Under the pieces are notes generated by a model that saw only the letters and a program-made list of their open reading frames with translations, did not search any database and had not been told where the DNA came from. Positions 44,459-54,108 of a DNA stretch of 64,000 bases are shown in pieces. Numbering within the stretch: the stretch's first letter is position 1; each line of letters starts with the position of its first letter. The position numbers were made by a program, and so were the translations under genes. The stretch is from Marvania coccoides (taxonomy: Eukaryota > Chlorophyta > Trebouxiophyceae > Chlorellales > Chlorellaceae), in assembly GCA_963854735.1 (NCBI GenBank), contig OY978104.1:1240001-1304000 (forward strand). Direction: 5' to 3'.

Positions 44459-44501
44459 GGGCTCCATGCACACGAAATCAATGCAACAATTATCTGTTAC
44501 A

Positions 44502-45533
44502 TTAATCAAACGTTTTTTTCATCGCCGCCAACACAAAAACCTGGGCGCGTTCCCTTGCAGCGGCATACAGCAGCTTCTCCCCCTCAGCCAACTCATTCAA
44601 TATTCCCAACGTCCTCTCGGTTGGCTTACATTTTGACAATGTGCCCTCATTCAAGCGCGACATATTCAATAGAGCACTTGAAAACTGCGGCATCCACTCG
44701 GCAGCAGCCTCAAAGGTGCCCTGCTCCTCAAGAATCACGACCACACACTTTGACAAGTTGTCCAACGTTCGCTCGAATGAAAGCGCAAACAAAGGCGAGC
44801 TCAATTCGTTGGCTGCGCTCAGCAGCTCCTCGTCGCTTATGCCGCTGAATATTCGAAAAGGCTCATCCAGGCACCCGTTTCCTCGAATGTCCCGCCCATT
44901 GCGGAAAATGTCGCGCATCGTCTCCTCCGACACATCGCTGAGGCACTTGAAGTTCTCGGGGTAACCACGATAATTTTGAACAAATCGGTAATAGAAGCAC
45001 GACTGCAGCCTCTCAATGGGGTCCCGGAAAATGGTGATGCAGCTAAAATTGGGGCGCTGTGGGGCGTCCACAGGCAGCGGGCCAGTGTGCCGCAGCAAGT
45101 TTTGCGTGTCGTGAAATGGAAAATGACCAGCATATACAGCAGCTTGGTTTGATGAGATGGTGTAAATATCACAGGCAGTTCCGTTGTGGCATGGTATGAA
45201 CACCGTCAAGCCCAACTGCTTTGCCCGCTCCTTGAATGACGCTCTCAGAGACGACCCCGCTGACTTTCTCTGATGCAAGAAAAATAGAGGGCTGATTTCG
45301 GTGATGGCGGTCAGAGGGGCGGGCAACGTCGCTGCAACGAAGCGCCGAGTGAGGGCATCAGTAGCTGCGCAATTCCAACCAAATGATCTGGAAACACTCT
45401 TTGAGGCGCTGCCGTTGCTCCTACAGCCGAGCGACTCGGACTGGTGGATTGAAAATAAAGATGAGAGGATAATCAATAGAGTGGCACACTGAAAAACTGC
45501 TGCGAAATGCTGTGGCTTGATTTTAGCCAACAT
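44502..45533 (-). CDS. Membrane-anchored PAPS sulfotransferase A1
   Basis: A 343-residue type II protein with a membrane anchor near residues 10-29. The 5'-phosphosulfate loop is FLHQRKSAGSSLR (85-97), a variant of the HxxKTGGTS loop of carbohydrate sulfotransferases. The 3'-phosphate block is FRDPIERLQSCFYYRF (169-184). These transfer sulfate from PAPS to a sugar acceptor in the Golgi lumen; the acceptor is unknown. Four or more N-glycosylation sequons occur. The GTG 18 bp upstream is not a start; I use the ATG at 45533. It is nearly identical to the gene at 49378-50412, differing mainly in one short segment around residues 190-216. Confidence 0.75.
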   Translation of the reverse strand: MLAKIKPQHFAAVFQCATLLIILSSLFSIHQSESLGCRSNGSASKSVSRSFGWNCAATDALTRRFVAATLPAPLTAITEISPLFFLHQRKSAGSSLRASFKERAKQLGLTVFIPCHNGTACDIYTISSNQAAVYAGHFPFHDTQNLLRHTGPLPVDAPQRPNFSCITIFRDPIERLQSCFYYRFVQNYRGYPENFKCLSDVSEETMRDIFRNGRDIRGNGCLDEPFRIFSGISDEELLSAANELSSPLFALSFERTLDNLSKCVVVILEEQGTFEAAAEWMPQFSSALLNMSRLNEGTLSKCKPTERTLGILNELAEGEKLLYAAARERAQVFVLAAMKKTFD

Positions 45534-46101
45534 CAATGCCCACAGAAACACGTATGCTCTATTTTAAGTATAAATGCAAGGTACAGCGTCCTAAATTTTA
45601 AACGGGCGAAATGTGCCTGCGCGAAGAGAAGGAAAAGCGCAATAAAATTGTGACTAGTGACGACGTAGATTCTTTTGATTGTAAAAAATGTTTGTGAAAA
45701 CACCATTAAACAAATAAATAATGCACCATTTAATGGCCAATTAAAACCACCGTGGAATACACTTGCAGCACAGCTTTGTGTCGGTGGAGGCCTACGCGCT
45801 GTCATGCAATACTATGGTTTTTTTAATAAATTATCTATCAACTTCTTTGAACTCTCATGAATGGCATAATACTTTCAAAAACGTAAGCAGTTTAATTTTC
45901 TTCTCTAAGCCAACATTTTATTTCGGAACGCCTCGTCTACATTCATTTTTAGATTTATTGACCTGCCCCCACAAAAGGTGCAAGAAATAGAATAATAATT
46001 CGCAGGTCGTGTTCTGCTCCCCTACCAAGTACCCTCTCGCAACCGCCGGGACTGGCTGCCGTAATGAGGCGCTTTATGCTAGGGCCCAGCGGGAAAGCTG
46101 C
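45534..46101. other. Copy-specific linker between A1 and B1
   Basis: Holds the promoter side of A1 and sequence without counterpart in the second copy. Includes the sulfotransferase-B tail relic listed at 46017-46060. No intact gene. Confidence 0.45.
46017..46060 (-). pseudogene. Relic of a third sulfotransferase-B 3' end
   Basis: On the minus strand the bases read SRRLREGTW then stop, against SRQLREGIW then stop at the end of the intact gene whose stop lies at 46489. The following plus-strand bases also repeat a GGG(C/A)CCAGCGGGA(A/C)AGCTG string found at ~46320. Only this short tail survives, so a former B copy was deleted here. Confidence 0.55.
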
Positions 46102-46314
46102 CGGACCGCTGAGAAGAGGGCGAAGGAGGCAACGAAGAGGAAGAGGGACTTGACTGCCGACACTGCAGCAGCCCCCGCAGCCAATAAGACCAGCCACAAT
46201 CCCAGGCGGGGCGGGGGGGGCGCGGGACGCCACCGTCGACGCTGGGGAGGCCTAGCAGTTTCATTCTGCTCATGTATGGTGGGGGCTGCTGTAATGATGC
46301 GTTTTGATCTATAG
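46102..46314 (+). pseudogene. Truncated copy of the exon at 50924-51145
   Basis: Encodes the same basic sequence (AEKRAKEATKRKRDLTADTA and on) as the last exon of the fragment at 50597-51145, but the two upstream exons are absent here. It is part of the duplicated block. Not expected to make a protein. Confidence 0.5.
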
Positions 46315-46488
46315 CTAGCTAGGGACCAGCGGGACAGCTGATACACTCACTGCTTGGGCACTGAGCAACCGTGGCAGCGATGTCTTCTTTATTTTTCTTC
46401 TAGTTCAACTTCTATTATGTTATACATGTTAAACACCTAGTGAAAATAAAATAAAAATAAATACGTATTAAAAAAAAACGTGTTTCCC

Positions 46489-47730
46489 CTACCAAATACC
46501 CTCCCGCAACTGCCGGGACAGCTCTACAAAGCCGTGCTTTTCAAGAAAGCTGAAAAGCTGGGCGTTGAATGGTGCGTAAAACTTGTCGATCGTAGTCTTG
46601 AGGTCTGGCGGTATTTGAAATCCTGGAGGGTAGGAACCCTGGTGAACGGGCCTTGCATCAAAACTCAAGTTGATGCGCTCTTCTTCAACCGCCAACCACC
46701 TCGCTAGCTTTAGAATATGCTGCAAAGGGGCACTCTGAAAGCTCGAAGAAGACCAGATTAGAAATCTTTCCGGAGCAAACACGCCCATCCAAGCTTTAAG
46801 GTGCTCAACGTACAGACCGCGCCACAAAATATCAGCATGCGTCGACGCAAAATCGCTATGTTCGCGCCGTAGATCTCTATTGTAACATGCCAGCACGGCT
46901 GCCGACGGGGATTTCATGCTTTCTTTGGCAAAACATGCGTTCAGATGTGAAAGTGACGCATTCAACGCGAACTGCATGTCAGCATAGTAATCACGCGTGC
47001 CATTTGACCTATTCCATTGCATGGAAAACTGCGATATCGCCCGCTTTGTTGGATTCCGCAGTAAGGCGACAAACCGAGCGGTGGGGAGCACATTGCGGAC
47101 ACGCTGAGGTATCAACGGGTCGTACAAGTAAGAAGGGGATATGTCAACGCCAAGCGAAGGGCCTCGAGGCCGGAACTTTATTCCATTTTGCGAAGAGCAC
47201 GTGGTTGGGGAGGATGCGTTGTCGCTTGAAGACACAATTCCATATTGCAGTAAATATGCATCGGTTGCGCCCGCTAAATCAGGAAAATCCGAATACACAT
47301 CATCAAAGAAATGAACTCCAGCCCTGACCATTTCAGCCTGAGAGCTTATTGCCTGCTGGGTGCACTTCTCAGGCAGCAGCACCACATCACGAAACGCCGT
47401 CCTCAAGTAAAAATCCAGCGCTGTTGTCCCCCCCTTTTGGGTTCCTATGCCGAGCAGATGTGGCCCACATAAGGCGAGATCAACCACTGGCTTTGGCTTG
47501 CCGTTGACGGCTGACAACAACGCAAAAGGCGCCAACAACTCCAAAACCTGCCTCAAGGCCAATGCCAACAGAACAATTGCCAGGACCTTGACAACGTATC
47601 GAATCAAAACCTTTGTACTGTGCTGCCACTGGTGAACCGGGCCCGCATTGTCCCCACGATGTTTGTGCGCGCCGACGCTCGAGATGATGTTCTCAAGATA
47701 TTTTCTCCAGTGAGAATAATATCTTGGCAT
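46489..47730 (-). CDS. Heparan-sulfate-type sulfotransferase B1
   Basis: An intronless 413-residue type II protein. Membrane segment about residues 42-72 (VVKVLAIVLLALALRQVLEL). The PAPS P-loop is LLGIGTQKGGTTALDFYL (92-109), the KGGTT form used by NDST/HS3ST-type sulfotransferases. The 3'-phosphate block is RNPTKRAISQFSM (225-237). The C-terminal ARPVHQGSYPPGF and LKTTIDKFYAPFNAQLFSFL match the end of that domain, where the acceptor glycan binds. Probably sulfates a polysaccharide or glycoprotein glycan in the Golgi. Differs from the copy at 51320-52561 at only four residues. Confidence 0.85.
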   Translation of the reverse strand: MPRYYSHWRKYLENIISSVGAHKHRGDNAGPVHQWQHSTKVLIRYVVKVLAIVLLALALRQVLELLAPFALLSAVNGKPKPVVDLALCGPHLLGIGTQKGGTTALDFYLRTAFRDVVLLPEKCTQQAISSQAEMVRAGVHFFDDVYSDFPDLAGATDAYLLQYGIVSSSDNASSPTTCSSQNGIKFRPRGPSLGVDISPSYLYDPLIPQRVRNVLPTARFVALLRNPTKRAISQFSMQWNRSNGTRDYYADMQFALNASLSHLNACFAKESMKSPSAAVLACYNRDLRREHSDFASTHADILWRGLYVEHLKAWMGVFAPERFLIWSSSSFQSAPLQHILKLARWLAVEEERINLSFDARPVHQGSYPPGFQIPPDLKTTIDKFYAPFNAQLFSFLEKHGFVELSRQLREGIW

Positions 47731-48219
47731 TTTCCCCCAAAACTGACTAAGTTAAGTGGGCTTTGCAAACTAATGCGGCAATTGGCATGTGCGTATGAAA
47801 TGTTAGGGCCCACGCCCCGACAACAGTACCCTTCATGTATGGTGCCATAAGCTTTCCGCTCTTTGAATTTTCTGCTTTCCACAGCCACTCTCAAACGCTG
47901 CAATGCGCATACAATGGGCGCATCCGGATGATATCAAATACAAAAAAATATATTGAGCGAATCTAGAAATATTTCAAAGTGCAATTACCATGGGCTAATT
48001 ATTCTTATATAAGCAGCTTGAACTCTAAGCGATTTGCTTTGAAACAGAGTCTAAAAAAAAACACGGAAAAGTGGGAGGCACACAAGATTTATAATTCGAC
48101 TACCGTCGTCGGTACATTTCGTTTCTAGTTTAAAACATGGCACCAATGCCAAACGCCGATTTCTTTGCGTAGTTGTAGATCGATGCAGAGGTCAATGAAA
48201 ACATATGGAAATACAGTAA
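47731..48219. promoter_or_regulatory. Divergent spacer between sulfotransferases B1 and C
   Basis: Most of it (to about 48196) is repeated after B2, so both B copies share the same promoter region. Gene C lies only beside copy 1. No coding signal seen. Confidence 0.45.
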
Positions 48220-49089
48220 ATGAAGATATTAATTGAAACACGACAATTTTTGCGAGCTCTTCGCGGCGTAGCCGTGCTTTTGCTTTTTTATCACGCATTT
48301 TTATGCTCTCCATTCGAGGGCACGATCTTTGGCCACACCTGTGGGCGGCATGATTGTTTTACTCCTCGGCCGCCATTCACTGTGGGCTGCGTTGGCACTC
48401 CACGAACTGGGTCGACGCTGATCTACAATTTGGTAAGACTTTTAGTGCAGCTTGAGGACCCCAACGCCATTGCTGGTTATGTTGAAGATAAAATTGAGGA
48501 TTTGCCGTTGGCACGTTGGCTAGGAGGAGACGGCCAAAGCAGCTTGTCTTTTGTTTATAAAACCCACTTTCTCGACGCCCATTTATCGGAAAATACAGAT
48601 TTTATCGTTCTTTCACATCGAGACCCTTTTGACTCCGTATGTAGCCGCATGCTCATGAACTATCAGGATCAGCTGAGGAATGGCACATTTGCTGTGGGTG
48701 TCTGTCACCGTTTTTTTAAAATTCAGCAGAACGCGATGCAGCAAGTTGTAGCTTCGGGGCGGCCATACATCGACGTAGATTATGACGAACTGATTTCGCC
48801 TGGGGGCATGCAAAAAGTGATTGCCAAATTGCAATCATTCTTGGGAATAAAAAATTCTTCCAATAACAAGTTGATAGCTGATCTGGCCAGCAAATTGGTG
48901 TCTCCAGTGAATGGGACATTCGAGACGCACCACCCCATTACCCTTTTGCACGCGGACCATACTCATCCGGAGAAAACTAAATGCAGCTATTTGGTAGGAG
49001 TTCTCAAGCAGGATGCTACATGCAATCAGTGGCATCAACGGAAAGGGGAGTTTACCGGCCCGGCGGCGGCGGAGTCATATAATACTTGA
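48220..49089 (+). CDS. P-loop sulfotransferase C
   Basis: An intronless 289-residue protein. A hydrophobic stretch near residues 15-30 (GVAVLLLFYHAFLC) is a likely signal anchor. The P-loop reads GCVGTPRTGSTLIYNLVRLL (57-76), and the 3'-phosphate block VLSHRDPFDSVCSRM (130-144) has the Arg and Ser that hold PAP. YIDVDYDELISPGGMQKVI matches the next structural element. It belongs to the PRTGST-loop sulfotransferase branch, distinct from A and B. The acceptor is unknown. It lies between the two A-B duplicates and is not itself duplicated in this window. Confidence 0.75.
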   Translation: MKILIETRQFLRALRGVAVLLLFYHAFLCSPFEGTIFGHTCGRHDCFTPRPPFTVGCVGTPRTGSTLIYNLVRLLVQLEDPNAIAGYVEDKIEDLPLARWLGGDGQSSLSFVYKTHFLDAHLSENTDFIVLSHRDPFDSVCSRMLMNYQDQLRNGTFAVGVCHRFFKIQQNAMQQVVASGRPYIDVDYDELISPGGMQKVIAKLQSFLGIKNSSNNKLIADLASKLVSPVNGTFETHHPITLLHADHTHPEKTKCSYLVGVLKQDATCNQWHQRKGEFTGPAAAESYNT

Positions 49090-49377
49090 TAGGAGCGTGG
49101 TTGATGGATATTAAAAATGAATTGGAATCGTAGTTTGAGCCCGTTTTAGTAAACGAAATGGCCTGTGCATCAAGCCTTTATGTCACAACGGAGGTGTCGA
49201 GCAATTTTACGGATGTGTTGAGCAATTATTTACTTGGGTGACTGGTGGTCCCGACCTTCTAGCCTCCCTTTTTTCTATCCTCTTGCGGCATGCACCACAC
49301 CTCATGTTGAGCATGGAGCCGTCTCTTATAGCAAGGGCTCCATGCACACCAAATGAATGCAGTAATTATTTATTACA

Positions 49378-50412
49378 TTAATCAAACGTTTTTTTCATCG
49401 CCGCCGACACAAAAACCTGGGCGCGTTCCCTTGCAGCGGCATACAGCAGCTTCTCCCCCTCAGCCAACTCATTCAATATTCCCAACGTCCTCTCGGTTGG
49501 CTTGCATTTTGACAATGTGCCCTCATTCAAGCGCGACATATTCAATAGAGCACTTGAAAACTGCGGCATCCACTCGGCAGCAGCCTCAAAGGTGCCCTGC
49601 TCCTCAAGAATCACGACCACACACTTTGACAAGTTGTCCAACGTTCGCTCGAATGAAAGCGCAAACAAAGGCGAGCTCAATTCGTTGGCTGCGCTCAGCA
49701 GCTCCTCGTCGCTTATGCCGCTGAATATTCGAAAAGGCTCATCCAGGCACCCATTCCCTGAATGAATATCACGCCTATTCCGGAAAACGCCGCGCATCAT
49801 CTCCTTCGACACATCGTTGAGGCACTTGAAGTTCTCGGGGTAACCACGATAATTTTGAACAAATCGGTAATAGAAGCACGACTGCAGCCTCTCAATGGGG
49901 TCCCGGAAAATGGTGATGCAGCTAAAATTGGGGCGCTGTGGGGCGTCCACAGGCAGCGGGCCAGTGTGCCGCAGCAAGTTTTGCGTGTCGTGAAATGGAA
50001 AATGACCAGCATATACAGCAGCTTGGTTTGATGAGATGGTGTAAATATCACAGGCAGTTCCGTTGTGGCATGGTATGAACACCGTCAAGCCCAACTGCTT
50101 TGCCCGCTCCTTGAATGACGCTCTCAGAGACGACCCCGCTGACTTTCTCTGATGCAAGAAAAATAGAGGGCTGCTTTCGGTGATGGCGGTCAGAGGGGCG
50201 GGCAACGTCGCTGCAACGAAGCGCCGAGTGAGGGCATCAGTAGCTGCGCGATTCCAACCAAATGATCTGGAAACACTCTTTGAGGCGCTGCCGTTGCTCC
50301 TACAGCCGAGCGACTCGGACTGGTGGATTGAAAATAAAGATGAGAGGATTATCAATAGAGTGGCACACTGAAAAACTGCTGCGAAACGCCGCGGCTTGAT
50401 TTTAGCCAACAT
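49378..50412 (-). CDS. Membrane-anchored PAPS sulfotransferase A2
   Basis: A 344-residue duplicate of A1 with the same membrane anchor, HQRKSAGSSLR loop and FRDPIERLQS block. Differences cluster in one patch: LSDVSEETMRDIFRNGRDIR in A1 against LNDVSKEMMRGVFRNRRDIH in A2, followed by one inserted residue. Outside it only about five residues differ in the whole protein. The patch lies after the 3'-phosphate block, where acceptor-binding loops often sit. It may alter specificity, or mark conversion from another paralogue (inference). Start is the ATG at 50412. Confidence 0.75.
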   Translation of the reverse strand: MLAKIKPRRFAAVFQCATLLIILSSLFSIHQSESLGCRSNGSASKSVSRSFGWNRAATDALTRRFVAATLPAPLTAITESSPLFFLHQRKSAGSSLRASFKERAKQLGLTVFIPCHNGTACDIYTISSNQAAVYAGHFPFHDTQNLLRHTGPLPVDAPQRPNFSCITIFRDPIERLQSCFYYRFVQNYRGYPENFKCLNDVSKEMMRGVFRNRRDIHSGNGCLDEPFRIFSGISDEELLSAANELSSPLFALSFERTLDNLSKCVVVILEEQGTFEAAAEWMPQFSSALLNMSRLNEGTLSKCKPTERTLGILNELAEGEKLLYAAARERAQVFVSAAMKKTFD

Positions 50413-50596
50413 CAATGCCCACAGAAACACGTATGCTCTATGTCACGTAGAAATGCAAGGTACAGCATACTAAAATTTAATTGGCGAACGCCTGCCAGCA
50501 GTGCTTTCGAACGACGAAATTAAAATGATCGTATTGAGTCCACATCCAGATTTCAAAATTTGTAAAACACGGTATGATAAATAACGGAATATTAAA

Positions 50597-51145
50597 ACGA
50601 AATGGGCCCCAGCAACCGCTTGCCTGAAGAGGAAGGTCGGGCTGCTCGCGGGAAAGCACGGTGTGAGCGCCGGCGCGCTTATCAAATATGTCGGAATAAG
50701 TAAGTGCGAGTCGAATTCGAGTGTTGCCCCCGCATTGAATCGCTTTTCCAGCCGGAGCGAATCGGGCGCCCACCGCCGCTGCTGAGGAGGATACCTTCCT
50801 CTCTGGCCTTGACGCACAGCTCGGTGCCATCCGCCATATGGTCAGTCACTTTGTTACATTTTTTCAGTCTCAATGCCGTTGTTTTTATCTAGTTTTGCTG
50901 AGGACTTCTATTTTTTCTTGCAGTCCGCCGTCCGGACCGCTGAGAAGAGGGCGAAGGAGGCAACGAAGAGGAAGAGGGACTTGACTGCCGACACTGCAGC
51001 AGCCCCCGCAGCCAATAAGACCAGCCACAATCCCAGGCGGGGCGGGGGGGGCGCGGGACGCCACCGTCGACGCTGGGGAGGCCTAGCAGTTTCATTCTGC
51101 TCATGTATGGTGGGGGCTGCTGTAATGATGCGTTTTGATCTATAG
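50597..51145 (+). pseudogene. Three-exon gene fragment of unknown family
   Basis: Three pieces join in phase through good splice sites: up to 50699 (GT donor), 50752-50840 and 50924-51145. The product reads VGLLAGKHGVSAGALIKYVG, then EEDTFLSGLDAQLGAIRHM, then a Lys/Arg-rich tail AEKRAKEATKRKRD. There is no ATG at the 5' end, so the gene is truncated or starts in an unseen exon. I do not recognise the family. The HTH-like first piece and basic tail suggest a DNA-binding or transposon-derived protein, but this is a guess. Only the third exon is present in the other duplicate (46102-46314). Confidence 0.4.
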
Positions 51146-51319
51146 CTAGCTAGGGACCAGCGGGACAGCTGATACACTCACTGCTTGGGCACTGAGCAAC
51201 CGTGGCAGCGATGTCTTCTTTATTTTTCTTCTAGTTCAACTTCTATTATGTTATACATGTTAAACACCTAGTGAAAATAAAATAAAAATAAATACGTATT
51301 AAAAAAAAACGTGTTTCCC

Positions 51320-52561
51320 CTACCAAATACCCTCCCGCAACTGCCGGGACAGCTCTACAAAGCCGTGCTTTTCAAGAAAGCTGAAAAGCTGGGCGTTGAA
51401 TGGTGCGTAAAACTTGTCGATCGTAGTCTTGAGGTCTGGCGGTATTTGAAATCCTGGAGGGTAGGAACCCTGGTGAACGGGCCTTGCATCAAAACTCAAG
51501 TTGATGCGCTCTTCTTCAACCGCCAACCACCTCGCTAGCTTTAGAATATGCTGCAAAGGGGCACTCTGAAAGCTCGAAGAAGACCAGATTAGAAATCTTT
51601 CCGGAGCAAACACGCCCATCCAAGCTTTAAGGTGCTCAACGTACAGACCGCGCCACAAAATATCAGCATGCGTCGACGCAAAATCGCTATGTTCGCGCCG
51701 TAGATCTCTATTGTAACATGCCAGCACGGCTGCCGACGGGGATTTCATGCTTTCTTTGGCAAAACATGCGTTCAGATGTGAAAGTGACGCATTCAACGCG
51801 AACTGCATGTCAGCATAGTAATCACGCGTGCCATTTGACCTATTCCATTGCATGGAAAACTGCGATATCGCCCGCTTTGTTGGATTCCGCAGTAAGGCGA
51901 CAAACCGAGCGGTGGGGAGCACATTGCGGACACGCTGAGGTATCAACGGGTCGTACAAGTAAGAAGGGGATATGTCAACGCCAAGCGAAGGGCCTCGAGG
52001 CCGGAACTTTATTCCATTTTGCGAAGAGCACGTGGTTGGGGAGGATGCGTTGTCGCTTGAAGACACAATTCCATATTGCAGTAAATATGCATCGGTTGCG
52101 CCCGCTAAATCAGGAAAATCCGAATACACATCATCAAAGAAATGAGCTTCAGCTCTAACCATTTCAGCCTGAGAGCTTATTGCCTGCTGGGTGCACTTTT
52201 CAGGCAGCAGCACCACATCACGAAACGCCGTCCTCAAGTAAAAATCCAGCGCTGTCGTTCCCCCCTTTTGGGTTCCTATGCCGAGCAGATGTGGCCCACA
52301 TAAGGCGAGATCAACCACTGGCTTTGGCTTGCCGTTGACGGCTGACAACAACGCAAAAGGCGCCAACAACTCCAAAACCTGCCTCAAGGCCAATGCCAAC
52401 AGAACAATTGCCAGGACCTTGACAACGTATCGAATCAAAACCTTTGTACTGTGCTGCCACTGGTGAACCGGGCCCGCATTGTCCCCACGATGTTTGTTGG
52501 CGCCGACGCTCAAGATGATATTCTCAAGATATTTTCTCCAGTGAGAATAATATCTTGGCAT
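51320..52561 (-). CDS. Heparan-sulfate-type sulfotransferase B2
   Basis: A 413-residue duplicate of B1. Four changes: S17L and H22N near the N-terminus, then the pair GV to EA at 138-139 before HFFDDVYSDF. The KGGTT P-loop, the RNPTKRAIS block and the C-terminus are unchanged, so it should be active. The promoter-side DNA up to about 53027 is also duplicated, so expression is expected to resemble B1 unless the divergent neighbour matters. Confidence 0.85.
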   Translation of the reverse strand: MPRYYSHWRKYLENIILSVGANKHRGDNAGPVHQWQHSTKVLIRYVVKVLAIVLLALALRQVLELLAPFALLSAVNGKPKPVVDLALCGPHLLGIGTQKGGTTALDFYLRTAFRDVVLLPEKCTQQAISSQAEMVRAEAHFFDDVYSDFPDLAGATDAYLLQYGIVSSSDNASSPTTCSSQNGIKFRPRGPSLGVDISPSYLYDPLIPQRVRNVLPTARFVALLRNPTKRAISQFSMQWNRSNGTRDYYADMQFALNASLSHLNACFAKESMKSPSAAVLACYNRDLRREHSDFASTHADILWRGLYVEHLKAWMGVFAPERFLIWSSSSFQSAPLQHILKLARWLAVEEERINLSFDARPVHQGSYPPGFQIPPDLKTTIDKFYAPFNAQLFSFLEKHGFVELSRQLREGIW

Positions 52562-53100
52562 TGTTCCCCAAAACTGACTAAGTTAAGTGGGCTTTGCAAA
52601 CTAATGCGGCAATTGGCATGTGCGTATGAAATGTTAGGGCCCACGCCCCGACAACAGTACCCTTCATGTATGGTGCCATAAGCTTTCCGCTCTTTGAATT
52701 TTCTGCTTTCCACAGCCACTCTCAAACGCTGCAATGCGCATACAATGGGCGCATCCGGATGATATCAAATACAAAAAAATATATTGAGCGAATCTAGAAA
52801 TATTTCAAAGTGCAATTACCATGGGCTAATTATTCTTATATAAGCAGCTTGAATTCTAAGCGATTTGCTTTGAAACATAGTCTAAAAAAAAACACGGAAA
52901 AGTGGGAGGCACACAAGATTTATAATTCGACTACCGTCGTCGGTACATTTCGTTTCTAGTTTAAAACATGGCACCAATGCCAAACGCCGATTTCTTTGCG
53001 TTGTTGTAGATCGATGCAGAGCTCAATGGCAAAAAAAGCTCAATGGACAAAAATTTCGGATGGAAAATAAAATATGAATAGGGGAAAGTTGATCTAAAAA
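52562..53100. promoter_or_regulatory. Divergent spacer after B2, mostly duplicated
   Basis: Duplicated promoter region of B2 to about 53027, then unique sequence before the next gene. In copy 1 the same border is followed by sulfotransferase C; here by a different gene. The duplication breakpoint is therefore at about 48196/53027. Confidence 0.5.
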
Positions 53101-54108
53101 ATGAATTGGAAGCAGACCCAAACGGGCTTTATAGGCCATTGGTTGAGTGACCGTATGAAAAAGCGTCCGAATTCGCGATTGCGAAGGGCCTCAATACTTG
53201 TGATATTTGCCACTGCAGCCATACTGATATATCGCTGTACATACCTCGAACAAAATCAAACACGTTCTGTGGCATTTCCGCTCAAACATTCATCTGTGCC
53301 GGAGTTCTTGGAGAATGAATATAATTGTGACCCGCGCTTCGATCTCAGTTGTTGCTCCATGGTGCATTCAATTCCACCGCCCTCCCAGCCGTTAGTGTAT
53401 GTTGTGGCCGAATACAACAGAATCGACCCTGATTCGCCAAGATTGGCGGAAATCTTGCTTGCAATGCAGCTCACGCGGCGCAGCAATCCTGGTTGGCATT
53501 ACGTTCTCGCAACTACGAACTATTCAGCAATAATGACAATGCAGTCCTATTTTAAATTTTCTCATGACATATGGTATTGCGCCAACGTTGTATATGGCAC
53601 GCTCTTTGACATCGGTAATCGTTACGAAACGGGAGTGAAGATCGCGTCCTCCATCGACGATTGGTTCCCGCCCCTGATTTTCAATTGTTCAATTTTCGAA
53701 AAGAATGACGGAAACATTGCGTACCTCTTGTCACGATCTGAAGATACAGAGCTGTCAGCGTCCAATTCGAGCTGCGTTGATTTTTGGCAGGGCAAGAGTT
53801 GGGATGGCGTGATGTTCAATAGAATTCCTTCGGATGCTCTGAAAGGCATGCAGTTTCCTAGAAACTACTGGGGATGCGAAAACGTAGCTGGATGGGTGCT
53901 GATGATGCATGGGTACTGGCTGTACAATCTTTGTCCTTATTATGCACCAATCCACGTGCACAAGACAGAACGGCTCGATTTTCGGGTGAGGGTGGACCAT
54001 TGGGAGAACTCGTTATCCACCTCTGATTCCATAAATTCAACAACAGAGGCGTCTGAGTGCTTTGATTTTGTTGCATCGGCAGCCCTGACTCCTCCGAGAT
54101 TCAAATAA
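53101..54108 (+). CDS. Type II membrane glycosyltransferase-like protein
   Basis: An intronless 335-residue protein. Membrane anchor near residues 29-46 (ASILVIFATAAILIY). The body starts with PLVYVVAEYNRIDPDSPRLA. It ends with FPRNYWGCENVAGWVLMMHG and LYNLCPYYAPIHVHKTERLD. Patterns of the type DN/EN-W-hhh-G-...NPC-...HxHxxxxR close many uncharacterised algal GT-A-type transferase domains. This supports a sugar transferase acting in the Golgi, but no DxD motif is certain. Six or more N-glycosylation sequons fit a lumenal protein. Confidence 0.5.
   Translation: MNWKQTQTGFIGHWLSDRMKKRPNSRLRRASILVIFATAAILIYRCTYLEQNQTRSVAFPLKHSSVPEFLENEYNCDPRFDLSCCSMVHSIPPPSQPLVYVVAEYNRIDPDSPRLAEILLAMQLTRRSNPGWHYVLATTNYSAIMTMQSYFKFSHDIWYCANVVYGTLFDIGNRYETGVKIASSIDDWFPPLIFNCSIFEKNDGNIAYLLSRSEDTELSASNSSCVDFWQGKSWDGVMFNRIPSDALKGMQFPRNYWGCENVAGWVLMMHGYWLYNLCPYYAPIHVHKTERLDFRVRVDHWENSLSTSDSINSTTEASECFDFVASAALTPPRFK

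Larger units (their letters stand above)
44459..48196. repeat. Segmental duplication, copy 1 (sulfotransferase A1-B1)
   Basis: Bases 44459-45620 match 49335-50490, and 46102-48196 match 50933-53027 at a constant offset of 4831 with few substitutions. The stretch between (about 45620-46100) differs between copies. The two nearly identical blocks each contain one complete sulfotransferase gene. Confidence 0.9.
49335..53027. repeat. Segmental duplication, copy 2 (sulfotransferase A2-B2)
   Basis: Second copy of the A-B module; see copy 1 at 44459-48196. Identity is high through both coding regions and flanking non-coding DNA. That indicates recent duplication or gene conversion rather than selection on protein alone. 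Confidence 0.9.
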
